Assembly (NCBI GenBank): GCA_964348455.1
Contig: CAYGCQ010000002.1
Location: 25,526-89,525, forward strand
Source: UBA10133 sp964348455
Lineage (GTDB): Bacteria > Patescibacteriota > Microgenomatia > UBA1400 > MFAQ01
Length of the DNA stretch: 64,000 nucleotides
Direction of reading: 5' to 3'
The stretch's first letter is position 1. Each line of letters opens with the position of its first letter. Below the pieces are notes generated by a model. The model ran no database searches. It saw only the letters and a program-made list of their open reading frames with translations, and had not been told where the DNA came from. Shown piece after piece: positions 41,326 through 48,204 of the stretch. The translations under genes were made by a program, and so were the position numbers.

Positions 41326-41381
41326 GTATTGCAGGGGAGGAAGTAACCTGACGTGGCAATCTCTCACCATCTATATATAAT
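41326..41381 (+). promoter_or_regulatory. Repeat-derived promoter of the Lon-like gene, leaderless type
   Basis: A degenerate dispersed repeat copy (41326-41367) ends in GTGGCAATCTCTC. GTGGCA (41353-41358) is spaced 17 nt from TATAAT (41376-41381), which is 8 nt before ATG 41390. The conserved end of the repeat therefore seems to serve as the -35 element. Confidence 0.6.
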
Positions 41382-41389
41382 GGTAACTG

Positions 41390-42463
41390 ATGGATAACTC
41401 TGCCCTCGCCCCAAATGCGAATTCCGCCGCAAAACGCGATCTAGATCTGCTTACTCAAAAACTCGAAGGTGTCGAGATGCCGCCGGAGCTAAAGCTCAAG
41501 GCTCAAGACATGGTTGCTCGTTTAGAGCGTATGTTCTCTCAGGGCTTTTATTCCGAAGAGTTCGAAAAAGTTTCACACTACATAGATTGGATAATCAAAG
41601 TTCCCTGGGTCAAGAGAGTTGAACGTCCCATTGACTTGACAACCATCAAAGACTCTATGGACAAAAGCCATTACGGTATGGAGTCGGTCAAAGAAAGAAT
41701 TCTTGAATATATGTCAATCCTTAAGCTTCGTCAGTCCAGGAACTTGGGAGTTGCCCGTGCTCCAATTATTTGTCTAGTTGGTTTAGTTGGTACCGGAAAA
41801 ACTACTTTTGCTTACGCTCTTTCGGAAGCTCTTGGTAGACCCATTGCCCGTATTCCCTTTGGAGGACTTGGCAGTGCACGTGACCTTCGAGGTGAATCCC
41901 GTCTGCACATTGAGGCTGAACCTGGATATGTAGCCCGTGCTCTTTGTGATTCAGGGGTAAAAAATCCTATTATCCTTCTGGACGAAATCGATCGCGTCAC
42001 AGAAGAAGCTCGTATGGACATCATGGGTGTTTTGGTTGAGTTACTCGACCCAAGCCAAAACAATCGTTTCTTGGACCATTTCATCGACTATCCGGTAGAT
42101 CTTTCGGAGGTTATGTTTATTGCTACAGCTAACAACACTGGGAATCTAGCTACTGCTGTTATGGATCGTCTAGAGCCCATCCAAATGCCATCCTACACAG
42201 ATGAAGAGAAGACTAAGATCGCTCAAGATTATCTAATGCCCAAGGCCTTAGAATCAGCCGGAATGGACCCCGCCACCATTACCATCGACCCTTCTCTCTG
42301 GCCAAACATTATTCGCCCCCTTGGCTACGATGCAGGTATTCGTACTCTTAACCGCACTATTGAAGGAATTGTTCGCAAGGTGGCTATGATGGTTGTCACT
42401 GGTCAAGCTAAGACAGTTCAACTAACTCCAGACAACATAAAAGGCTTCCTACCTAAGTGGTAA
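41390..42463 (+). CDS. Lon-type AAA+ ATPase lacking the protease domain
   Basis: 357 aa. The middle of Lon is recognisable: VSHYIDWIIKVPW and DKSHYGMESVKERILEYMSILKLR (Lon form: YL-x-W-x-x-x-P, D-x-DHYGL-x-x-VKERILEYLAV), Walker A GLVGTGKTT (131-139), the GARDLRGESR-like block (SARDLRGESR), Walker B IILLDEIDRV, sensor 1 MFIATANNTGN and the PLGYDAGIRTLNRTI sensor 2 region. Lon's N-terminal LAN domain is reduced to about 60 aa, and the C-terminal Ser-Lys protease domain is missing; the protein ends with a natural stop after KGFLPKW. Probably an unfoldase, remodeller or regulator that works with another partner. Confidence 0.85.
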   Translation: MDNSALAPNANSAAKRDLDLLTQKLEGVEMPPELKLKAQDMVARLERMFSQGFYSEEFEKVSHYIDWIIKVPWVKRVERPIDLTTIKDSMDKSHYGMESVKERILEYMSILKLRQSRNLGVARAPIICLVGLVGTGKTTFAYALSEALGRPIARIPFGGLGSARDLRGESRLHIEAEPGYVARALCDSGVKNPIILLDEIDRVTEEARMDIMGVLVELLDPSQNNRFLDHFIDYPVDLSEVMFIATANNTGNLATAVMDRLEPIQMPSYTDEEKTKIAQDYLMPKALESAGMDPATITIDPSLWPNIIRPLGYDAGIRTLNRTIEGIVRKVAMMVVTGQAKTVQLTPDNIKGFLPKW

Positions 42464-42468
42464 ACCAT

Positions 42469-42516
42469 CGTCATTGCGAATCTCGGTACTCCGAGCTGTG
42501 GCAATCTCCCTCCACC
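42469..42516 (+). repeat. Dispersed repeat, left flank of the GIY-YIG element
   Basis: CGTCATTGCGAATCTCGGTA, then GTGGCAATCTCCCTCCACC. It is the same unit as the right flank (42837-42876), in the opposite orientation. Confidence 0.88.
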
Positions 42517-42520
42517 TCAT

Positions 42521-42809
42521 TCACACCAACGTTCCATGCAAATCATCCCATTTTGGATTCATCCTTTCAACAAATCATTCCTCCTCTTCCTCGACCAAGA
42601 TTTTATTTGCTTTTCCCTCTGAATTGCTTCAATCATTACGTCGAAAATTCGTAGTAAACAAGTTTGTTGAGTGAATATTCTTTTGTAAATCCTTCCGAAA
42701 CCTTAATCTTATGTTCCCAAGATCTTCTTAGTAAATCCTTTGTTACTCCTACATAAATAGTAGTGTTGTATTCGTTAGTCATAATATAAATACTTGGAGT
42801 TTTAACCAT
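42521..42809 (-). pseudogene. Decayed GIY-YIG endonuclease
   Basis: Minus strand. Frame 1 (42809 to stop at 42636) reads MVKTPSIYIMTNEYNTTIYV then GVTKDLLRRSWEHK and KLVYYEFST, the classic GIY-YIG start (Y-x-YI-x-TN...YVGVT-x-DL-x-R-x-x-EHK...KLVYYE). After one base shift it continues DVMIEAIQREKQIKSWSRKR, then RNDLLKG and a stop at 42559. A second shift gives MNPKWDDLHGTLV, which matches the normal C-terminus (family form NP-x-W-x-DL). So the whole gene is present but broken by two frameshifts. It lies entirely between two inverted repeat copies. Confidence 0.82.
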
Positions 42810-42836
42810 CGATTTATTTAATTTATCTTTCGTGGA

Positions 42837-42876
42837 TTGAGATTGCCACGTCGTAAATACACTCCTCGCAATGACG
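42837..42876 (-). repeat. Dispersed repeat, right flank of the GIY-YIG element
   Basis: On the minus strand CGTCATTGCGAGGAGTGTAT, then GACGTGGCAATCTC. It is inverted relative to 42469-42516. Confidence 0.88.
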
Positions 42877-42881
42877 GTATT

Positions 42882-44276
42882 TTATTTTTCTAATAACCCA
42901 AGCATCCTTTTTTCAACAGCTTCCGCTCTCTTTTTGTTTTTCCCAAAAATTATGTATGACAGATATCCATCATGAAGTAAGTTTGATGAACAAATTACCA
43001 GTCCCTCTTTTGATTTTTTTGAGAACAAAATCGGCGCCATCAGTTTATAGAGCTTTTTAAATGTCGTTTTTTTCTTCCCGGGAAGAGTGTGCATGTTTTC
43101 GCAAAGTACATATGATTTTTTCATGAAGTCTCTTCCTGCAAGCTCTATTGCTGTGTTATACATGTGAGTTCCTCCAGTCACTCTCACGTTTGATTCATTT
43201 ACAAAGATCTGTCCTTTTTTGCCAGCGATAAAATCAATATCAAAGTAACCACGGTACCCATCTTCAGAATAATGTTCACCAATTAAATACCCAATGTCAG
43301 TGATTCTCGAAGCCACTCTTTTTGGTAATGTTTCCTCCCCGATTTCGATTCCAGCGAACACCCCTTGCTTGTCTACCCGCATGCCGCAGTAATACAGAAA
43401 TTTTACTTCGCCATTTTTTTTAATTAAAAATTCGGAGTTAGGGAAACCTCCTCCAATCCGAGGGTTTGGCTTGACTAGTGACTCCACCACAATCGGAAAT
43501 TTTTCCCAATATGCGTCCTTTCTCAGTATTTCAATTATTTTTTTCTCACATTCCGCAAATTTTTTAGGCAAGTCTCCTTTATGAAAAATCAAAACTCCAG
43601 CCCCGGAGTGACCCTTATTCGTTTTTATAACAACTCCACCCTCCTTGATGAATTTATTTGCCGCAATCCCCGCGGTATCGATAATCCCGGAGCTTATCAC
43701 TCCACTTGGCATTTTCAAATCGGCTCTTATTGCACCATTTATTTGGGTCAGTTGACGAATACCAGACTTGCTTCCGTAAAAGTTAACAGTCCAGGCATCG
43801 GACTCTTCCGGCGCAAGCGGAGTTCTAACCTCTACCCCTCGATCTCTCAAGGTCTTTACTAGATATAGAAACTCCGGGGAAGTTGAATAGGAGGTAATTG
43901 AAAGCCTCTTATACTTCTTCTTCATTTTTACAAGTCTGTCCATGATATCCTTGTCCTCCAAAATATCATCGCAGAGTTTGCCTGTGTGTTTTTTGGTAAC
44001 CAAAATTTCCAGATCTCTCACTTCACATAGTTTCTTAAAATAATCTACAAACAGGGGATCAATCGGCTTTGGAACAATAAAGGTAAATTCAAATTCCTCA
44101 GCCATCGAAAACAGATCTTTATCTGTCAAATTGGCATTTTCATCAATCTCCCATTTTTGAAGTTTCTTATCCCCATAGGCTTCGATAAAAGGCCAAACAT
44201 CCTCAGAGCAATTAAATATTCTTATTACCCTTTCTCTTTTCTTTCCTCCAGGCTTATCTGCTTTTGTCTTTTTCAT
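42882..44276 (-). CDS. ATP-grasp ligase, PGM1-related type
   Basis: 464 aa. The C-terminal half is an ATP-grasp fold: VVIKTNKGHSGAGVLIF (Lys and Gly-rich loop for ATP), FPIVVESLVKPNPRIGG, DGYRGYFDIDFIAGKKGQIF and VNESNVRVTGGTHMY (metal-binding Glu/Asn). The N-terminal 150 aa look like a pre-ATP-grasp domain (FTFIVPKPIDPLFVDYFKKL). The layout resembles peptide ligases of the PGM1/BtrJ group, which join a carboxylate to an amine. Substrate unknown. It is probably monocistronic; there are no biosynthetic neighbours. Its start has no Shine-Dalgarno. Confidence 0.78.
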   Translation of the reverse strand: MKKTKADKPGGKKRERVIRIFNCSEDVWPFIEAYGDKKLQKWEIDENANLTDKDLFSMAEEFEFTFIVPKPIDPLFVDYFKKLCEVRDLEILVTKKHTGKLCDDILEDKDIMDRLVKMKKKYKRLSITSYSTSPEFLYLVKTLRDRGVEVRTPLAPEESDAWTVNFYGSKSGIRQLTQINGAIRADLKMPSGVISSGIIDTAGIAANKFIKEGGVVIKTNKGHSGAGVLIFHKGDLPKKFAECEKKIIEILRKDAYWEKFPIVVESLVKPNPRIGGGFPNSEFLIKKNGEVKFLYYCGMRVDKQGVFAGIEIGEETLPKRVASRITDIGYLIGEHYSEDGYRGYFDIDFIAGKKGQIFVNESNVRVTGGTHMYNTAIELAGRDFMKKSYVLCENMHTLPGKKKTTFKKLYKLMAPILFSKKSKEGLVICSSNLLHDGYLSYIIFGKNKKRAEAVEKRMLGLLEK

Positions 44277-44348
44277 TAAGTTATGTAAAAATATTCAATT
44301 CCCTATAAGTGTACTCGTCTAAATCCATTTGTAAAGTCACAATTTATC

Positions 44349-44377
44349 CAAAAAAAAGCCCTACCACGAGGTAGGGC
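44349..44377 (-). terminator. Rho-independent terminator of the 92-aa gene
   Basis: GCCCTACC-ACGA-GGTAGGGC (44358-44377), followed on the minus strand by a run of eight or more T. Confidence 0.93.
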
Positions 44378-44384
44378 ATATAAA

Positions 44385-44663
44385 CTAGACGAACACCGAC
44401 CAAACCACCAGGGCAAAGAGTAGGTGAAACCCAAGTGACATCAATGCTCCTATTCTGACTTTATCATCCCCAAGCACAAGGCAAAATAGTAATCCGGCTA
44501 AGTACACCCAATCTCCAATCACCGGAATAAAGGTGATGAAAAAAAGGAAAAAATATGTAATAGTTCCCCATTCTTCACCGTGTATATAGGCAAACACACC
44601 CCCTACGATCAACAGAAACAAATAGATCGTAGTTAAGGACTGCATCATCCCAATAATATCCAT
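44385..44663 (-). CDS. Small membrane protein
   Basis: 92 aa with three hydrophobic segments (about residues 8-27, 34-64, 72-91) and almost no soluble part. No family is recognised. ATG is preceded by AAGGAG at a 6-nt spacing, and a strong terminator follows. It lies 27 nt after the 208-aa membrane-anchored gene and is probably cotranscribed with it. Confidence 0.65.
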   Translation of the reverse strand: MDIIGMMQSLTTIYLFLLIVGGVFAYIHGEEWGTITYFFLFFITFIPVIGDWVYLAGLLFCLVLGDDKVRIGALMSLGFHLLFALVVWSVFV

Positions 44664-44690
44664 ATTATTCTCCTTATGCCATCTCGCTTT

Positions 44691-45317
44691 TCAGCGATAT
44701 GTGTAGGTTGAAACGGTGGTGAACACTTCGTTCACCACTTCATTCGGGTCTGGGTTGCTCAGCAGGTGAGATTCCAGTACGTAGAGCGTTAGACCATAGT
44801 CCGCCGCCCTAAGCTTTGCTTCTTCTGCAAACTGCTGAAAAACCTGCTCGGAAGCAAACGTACTGGTACAGTGATCTGGGTCGATCATCGTAATCCCGAG
44901 GTTCTGGAGTGAGTCGCACCGAAATGCAACAATCTCTCCGTTTACAGGGAGAAGCAGAACGCTCTTGACTACTCCCTCCACCGTCACGTTCATTCTCGCC
45001 ACAGTGGTAATGGTGATTTTGTCCTCGCTTCTATCCACAATCTCGCCTATCCGCACAGAGAATCCATCCTCCTCATACTCAAATGTATTTCCAAATCCAT
45101 ATGAGTACTTGAAGGGGTCTCCCCCAACATTATGAATTCCTATAGCGTCGGTGCTATAGTGCTCTGTGTTCAGTTTCCAAATTACTTCCTCTTCCAGAAA
45201 AACGAATTCCCTCGGCTGCTCCAGTCGCGATGAAACCAGCATGTTGAGAGCAGCGAACATAATGATCACGACCCACAGGCATACCAAGTCGAACACAAGC
45301 TTCTGTTTTTTGTTCAT
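44691..45317 (-). CDS. Membrane-anchored protein of unknown function
   Basis: 208 aa. Short basic N-terminus (MNKKQK), one membrane helix (about residues 8-30), then an extracytoplasmic domain rich in beta strands with two Cys (FRCDSLQ, PDHCTST) that might pair. No motif is recognised. GAGGAG lies 5 nt before the ATG. Forms a two-gene unit with the 92-aa membrane protein. Confidence 0.65.
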   Translation of the reverse strand: MNKKQKLVFDLVCLWVVIIMFAALNMLVSSRLEQPREFVFLEEEVIWKLNTEHYSTDAIGIHNVGGDPFKYSYGFGNTFEYEEDGFSVRIGEIVDRSEDKITITTVARMNVTVEGVVKSVLLLPVNGEIVAFRCDSLQNLGITMIDPDHCTSTFASEQVFQQFAEEAKLRAADYGLTLYVLESHLLSNPDPNEVVNEVFTTVSTYTYR

Positions 45318-45377
45318 TTTATCTCCTCTTGAATTATAGGTTTAACGTGCACGAAACTGAGCTATATTATCCTATAG

Positions 45378-45524
45378 CTAATTCAAGATTGCTGGACAAA
45401 CAGCGGACTTGATATCTCAGATCTCAATGCACTATTTAAGCATTTTGAGGAAGAAAAAGTAATAGCCTTAGATCTTGCCAAAAAGCTTAGAGAAAATATC
45501 ATCGAGAAGTTGCAAAAACCATAG
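45378..45524 (+). pseudogene. Possible C-terminal gene remnant
   Basis: A 48-codon open frame bounded by stops, without a start codon. It reads LIQDCWTNSGLDISDLNALF, then FEEEKVIALDLAKKLREN and IIEKLQKP. The amino acid pattern looks like the helical end of a real protein, but no Shine-Dalgarno or start is present. Confidence 0.3.
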
Positions 45525-45535
45525 TCAGTCTTCTT

Positions 45536-45793
45536 TTGTGCCTAAAACAGATTCATGCTATAATAACCGTCAGTCCACGGAAACGTTGTCGAAGTGATTT
45601 GTGAGAATTGTAGAATCTGTTAGATTTTCGATCCCAACCCTTAGAAACTTATCCCGTAAATTAGGATTTTGGCGTGTTTCCTCGCCTAAAGCTAAATGTA
45701 TTGGTCATTGTCATTCCCGACTTGATCAGGAATCTATATAGATGACCCAGCATTCAGTTACAATATTATTAGGAAAATTAATTACAAAAGATT
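45536..45793 (+). promoter_or_regulatory. Promoter and long leader of the RNase J gene
   Basis: TTGTGC (45536-45541), 17-nt spacer with TGC before TATAAT (45559-45564). The leader is about 220 nt and contains a dispersed repeat copy (45709-45737, TGTCATTCCCGACTTGATCA then GGAATCTAT) that can form a hairpin. No tRNA or riboswitch was recognised. The ATG has no Shine-Dalgarno. Confidence 0.6.
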
Positions 45794-47446
45794 ATGTCTC
45801 AACTCAAGTTGATTCCTCTCGGTGGCGTTGGTAGTGCAACTAAAAACATGTATGTTTACGAATTTGGTGATGACCAGCTGGTAGTCGACTGTGGTATGGG
45901 GTTCCCCCAAAGCAGCGATCTGGGTGTTGACTCTGTCATCCCTGACATCAGTTATCTAGAAAAGTCTGGAAAGCACTTGCATGGTATTGTCCTTACTCAT
46001 CCACATATGGATCATATTGGCGGACTACCTTACATTCTTCCTCGGCTTGGAAACGTCGAAGTTTTTGGAGGAAAGCTAGCTATTGCTATGGCTGAACTCC
46101 GAGTACGTGAATTTGGCATTCCAAATCGCATGACTCCCGTCGAAGGGACATTAGATCTTGGACCTTTCCACATTCAATTTATTCACTCCACCCACTCAGT
46201 TCCTAACTGCTTTCATCTTGTAATCAAGACTCCGGCTGGCACTGTTTATCATGGTGCTGATTACAAGTTTGACCTGACCCCCATTGACAATCTTCCTCCA
46301 GATATTGCCGGGATGGCTCTTGCTGGAGCCGAAGGAGTAGACTTGATGTTCACCGATTGTCTTGGTATTGAAAAGCCAGGCTACTGCCCGTCTGAGAGAA
46401 CCCTAATAAAAGCTATCGACGACGAAATCAGAAGTACGCCTGGAAAAGTTGTCTTTACTGGTATGTCGTCTTCGATTTCTCGTTTCCAAATCGCTATCGA
46501 AGCATCAGTCAAATACCATCGACGCGTCGCTATCATCGGCCGTTCAGTTGAACAGAACATTGAGGCTGCAGTTAAAACTGGATTTATCAAGATACCAAAT
46601 GGCACCTTAATTAAGCCACAACAAATAGCTGGTTTACCGGCCAATCAAGTAACACTCATTGTTTCCGGATCTCAAGGTCAGTCCGGCTCTGCCATGCATC
46701 GATTGGCCAACAACGAACATCGTATGGCTCGTCTGAAAAAAGGCGACAAAGTCATCATTAGCTCCAACGCCATTCCGGGTACCGGCAACGATGCAGACAT
46801 CTTTGATCTCATGGACACCCTCTACAAAAACAACATTAGCGTCATCTACTCCGGAACTTCAGAAAATCTCCACGTTTCCGGTCATGGATACCGCGGTGAC
46901 ATGGCACTTCTGGCTCGACTGGTTAAGCCCAAAAATATCATCCCAATTGGCGGAGATCTTCGTCACATGATGCTTTATAAAAATCTTGCAAAAGACTTAA
47001 ATCACGACCCGGACAAAGTTTTTGTCCTCTCAGAAGGTCAATCCGTCATCCTTGAGGATCACGTCGTCAAAGAAGGTCCCAAGTTCGAAACCAAGAACAT
47101 CTATGTTGACGGTCTGGGTATTGGAGACGTCGGTACTGTGGTGCTCCGTGATCGACAAGTCATGTCCGAAGATGGAATTTTAATAGCCATTGTTCCTGTC
47201 AAACGCGAAAACTCTCAGGTCACAGGAGATGTCGAGGTAATTTCTCGAGGATTCGTCTATCAGAAAGAATCTAAAGATCTTATCCGGGATGCTCAAAAGC
47301 AAGTCCAGCTTTGTTTCAAAGACAATAAAGGTCCAGTTACCGACTGGGGCTTCCTTCGAAAGAAGATAGAGGGTCAGCTGGAGAAGTTTGCTTTTGAGCA
47401 CACGCAACGTCGGCCACTAGTCATTGCTATCCTAATCGAGGTCTAA
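45794..47446 (+). CDS. rnj: Ribonuclease J
   Basis: 550 aa. RNase J is a metallo-beta-lactamase/beta-CASP nuclease with endo- and 5'-3' exonuclease activity on RNA. LKLIPLGGVGSATKNMYVYE opens the fold and THPHMDHIGG (His69, His71, Asp73, His74) is the zinc motif; Pro-Met replaces the more common Gly-Glu. ADYKFDLTPI, SGTSENLHVSGHGYRGDM and IPIGGDLRHM are beta-CASP features. A C-terminal domain (RGFVYQKES) follows. The next gene begins 1 nt after the stop. Confidence 0.95.
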   Translation: MSQLKLIPLGGVGSATKNMYVYEFGDDQLVVDCGMGFPQSSDLGVDSVIPDISYLEKSGKHLHGIVLTHPHMDHIGGLPYILPRLGNVEVFGGKLAIAMAELRVREFGIPNRMTPVEGTLDLGPFHIQFIHSTHSVPNCFHLVIKTPAGTVYHGADYKFDLTPIDNLPPDIAGMALAGAEGVDLMFTDCLGIEKPGYCPSERTLIKAIDDEIRSTPGKVVFTGMSSSISRFQIAIEASVKYHRRVAIIGRSVEQNIEAAVKTGFIKIPNGTLIKPQQIAGLPANQVTLIVSGSQGQSGSAMHRLANNEHRMARLKKGDKVIISSNAIPGTGNDADIFDLMDTLYKNNISVIYSGTSENLHVSGHGYRGDMALLARLVKPKNIIPIGGDLRHMMLYKNLAKDLNHDPDKVFVLSEGQSVILEDHVVKEGPKFETKNIYVDGLGIGDVGTVVLRDRQVMSEDGILIAIVPVKRENSQVTGDVEVISRGFVYQKESKDLIRDAQKQVQLCFKDNKGPVTDWGFLRKKIEGQLEKFAFEHTQRRPLVIAILIEV

Positions 47447-47447
47447 C

Positions 47448-48176
47448 ATGCCGGAATTGCCTCCTTTTGACGGCACCGAGTATCCCGAACAACATGCTCT
47501 TCAAGCATCCCTTGAGCGTCAAGTCGGAATAGACCCTTTCTTTGGAACTGATGAAATGGTTACTCAAAAACTTAAAAGCTTTAAAGCTTTGGTTGAGAAA
47601 TGCAACGACATAGACGTTCAAACCAGTGATCTTAGGCATGTAAAACTTCAGGATATTTTGAATGAATTTGATAATCTTAAACAAAGTATTGAGAAATATC
47701 TCGGTATAGGCCTTAGTCTTGATCAAGATGATTATGTCTTTGCTGGAGATCATTCCGGACAGGCAGGCGAAATGTTTTCTAGGCTTGCCGCCTTTGGGGT
47801 TATTAAAGATTTACCATCCATTGAAAATTCTGAGGATAAAACCTTGAAAGACAGTATAGATCTCTCAAGCCCAAATGAAATTACGTGTAAATATGTTTTT
47901 CCACTTTTTGATTCCACCTCAGGCCAAACACTCCACAAGATTTGTGAATTAAAAATTAATCGATTCAAAACCCAAGAAGAAATCAACCAAAAATATTCAG
48001 AGTTTCAATCCGAGGCAGAAAAACTTCTACAGAAACACAGTGAAGAGTTGGCTGATTTTTATAAAAAATACGGAAAAATAAGTAGAAAAACGGTTTCAGG
48101 AAAGCCGAGTGAGAGAAATCGCAAAAGAAAGTTCTACCGGATTGATCAAGGAACTAACAAGTCTGAATCTGTATAG
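47448..48176 (+). CDS. Conserved-looking protein of unknown function between rnj and ftsK
   Basis: 242 aa, acidic to mixed charge, no membrane segment. The N-terminal half (LERQVGIDPFFGTDEMVTQKLKSFKALVEKC) is helical. A middle part may be beta-rich (NEITCKYVFPLFDSTSGQTLHKICELKI), followed by a long charged coiled-coil-like helix and a basic tail (KPSERNRKRKFYRI). No family is recognised. The ATG is 1 nt after the rnj stop, so translation is probably coupled and a role linked to RNase J is possible. Confidence 0.65.
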   Translation: MPELPPFDGTEYPEQHALQASLERQVGIDPFFGTDEMVTQKLKSFKALVEKCNDIDVQTSDLRHVKLQDILNEFDNLKQSIEKYLGIGLSLDQDDYVFAGDHSGQAGEMFSRLAAFGVIKDLPSIENSEDKTLKDSIDLSSPNEITCKYVFPLFDSTSGQTLHKICELKINRFKTQEEINQKYSEFQSEAEKLLQKHSEELADFYKKYGKISRKTVSGKPSERNRKRKFYRIDQGTNKSESV

Positions 48177-48188
48177 GTTAGATTGAGT

Positions 48189-48194
48189 TATACT
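48189..48194 (+). promoter_or_regulatory. -10 box of ftsK, near-leaderless
   Basis: TATACT, 10 nt before ATG 48205. No Shine-Dalgarno. Confidence 0.5.
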
Positions 48195-48204
48195 AAATAT
48201 ATCT

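Noticed and set aside
45620..45640. tRNA T-loop-like TTCGATCCC
   Set aside because: The flanking bases do not form a T stem and no acceptor or anticodon arm can be built around it.
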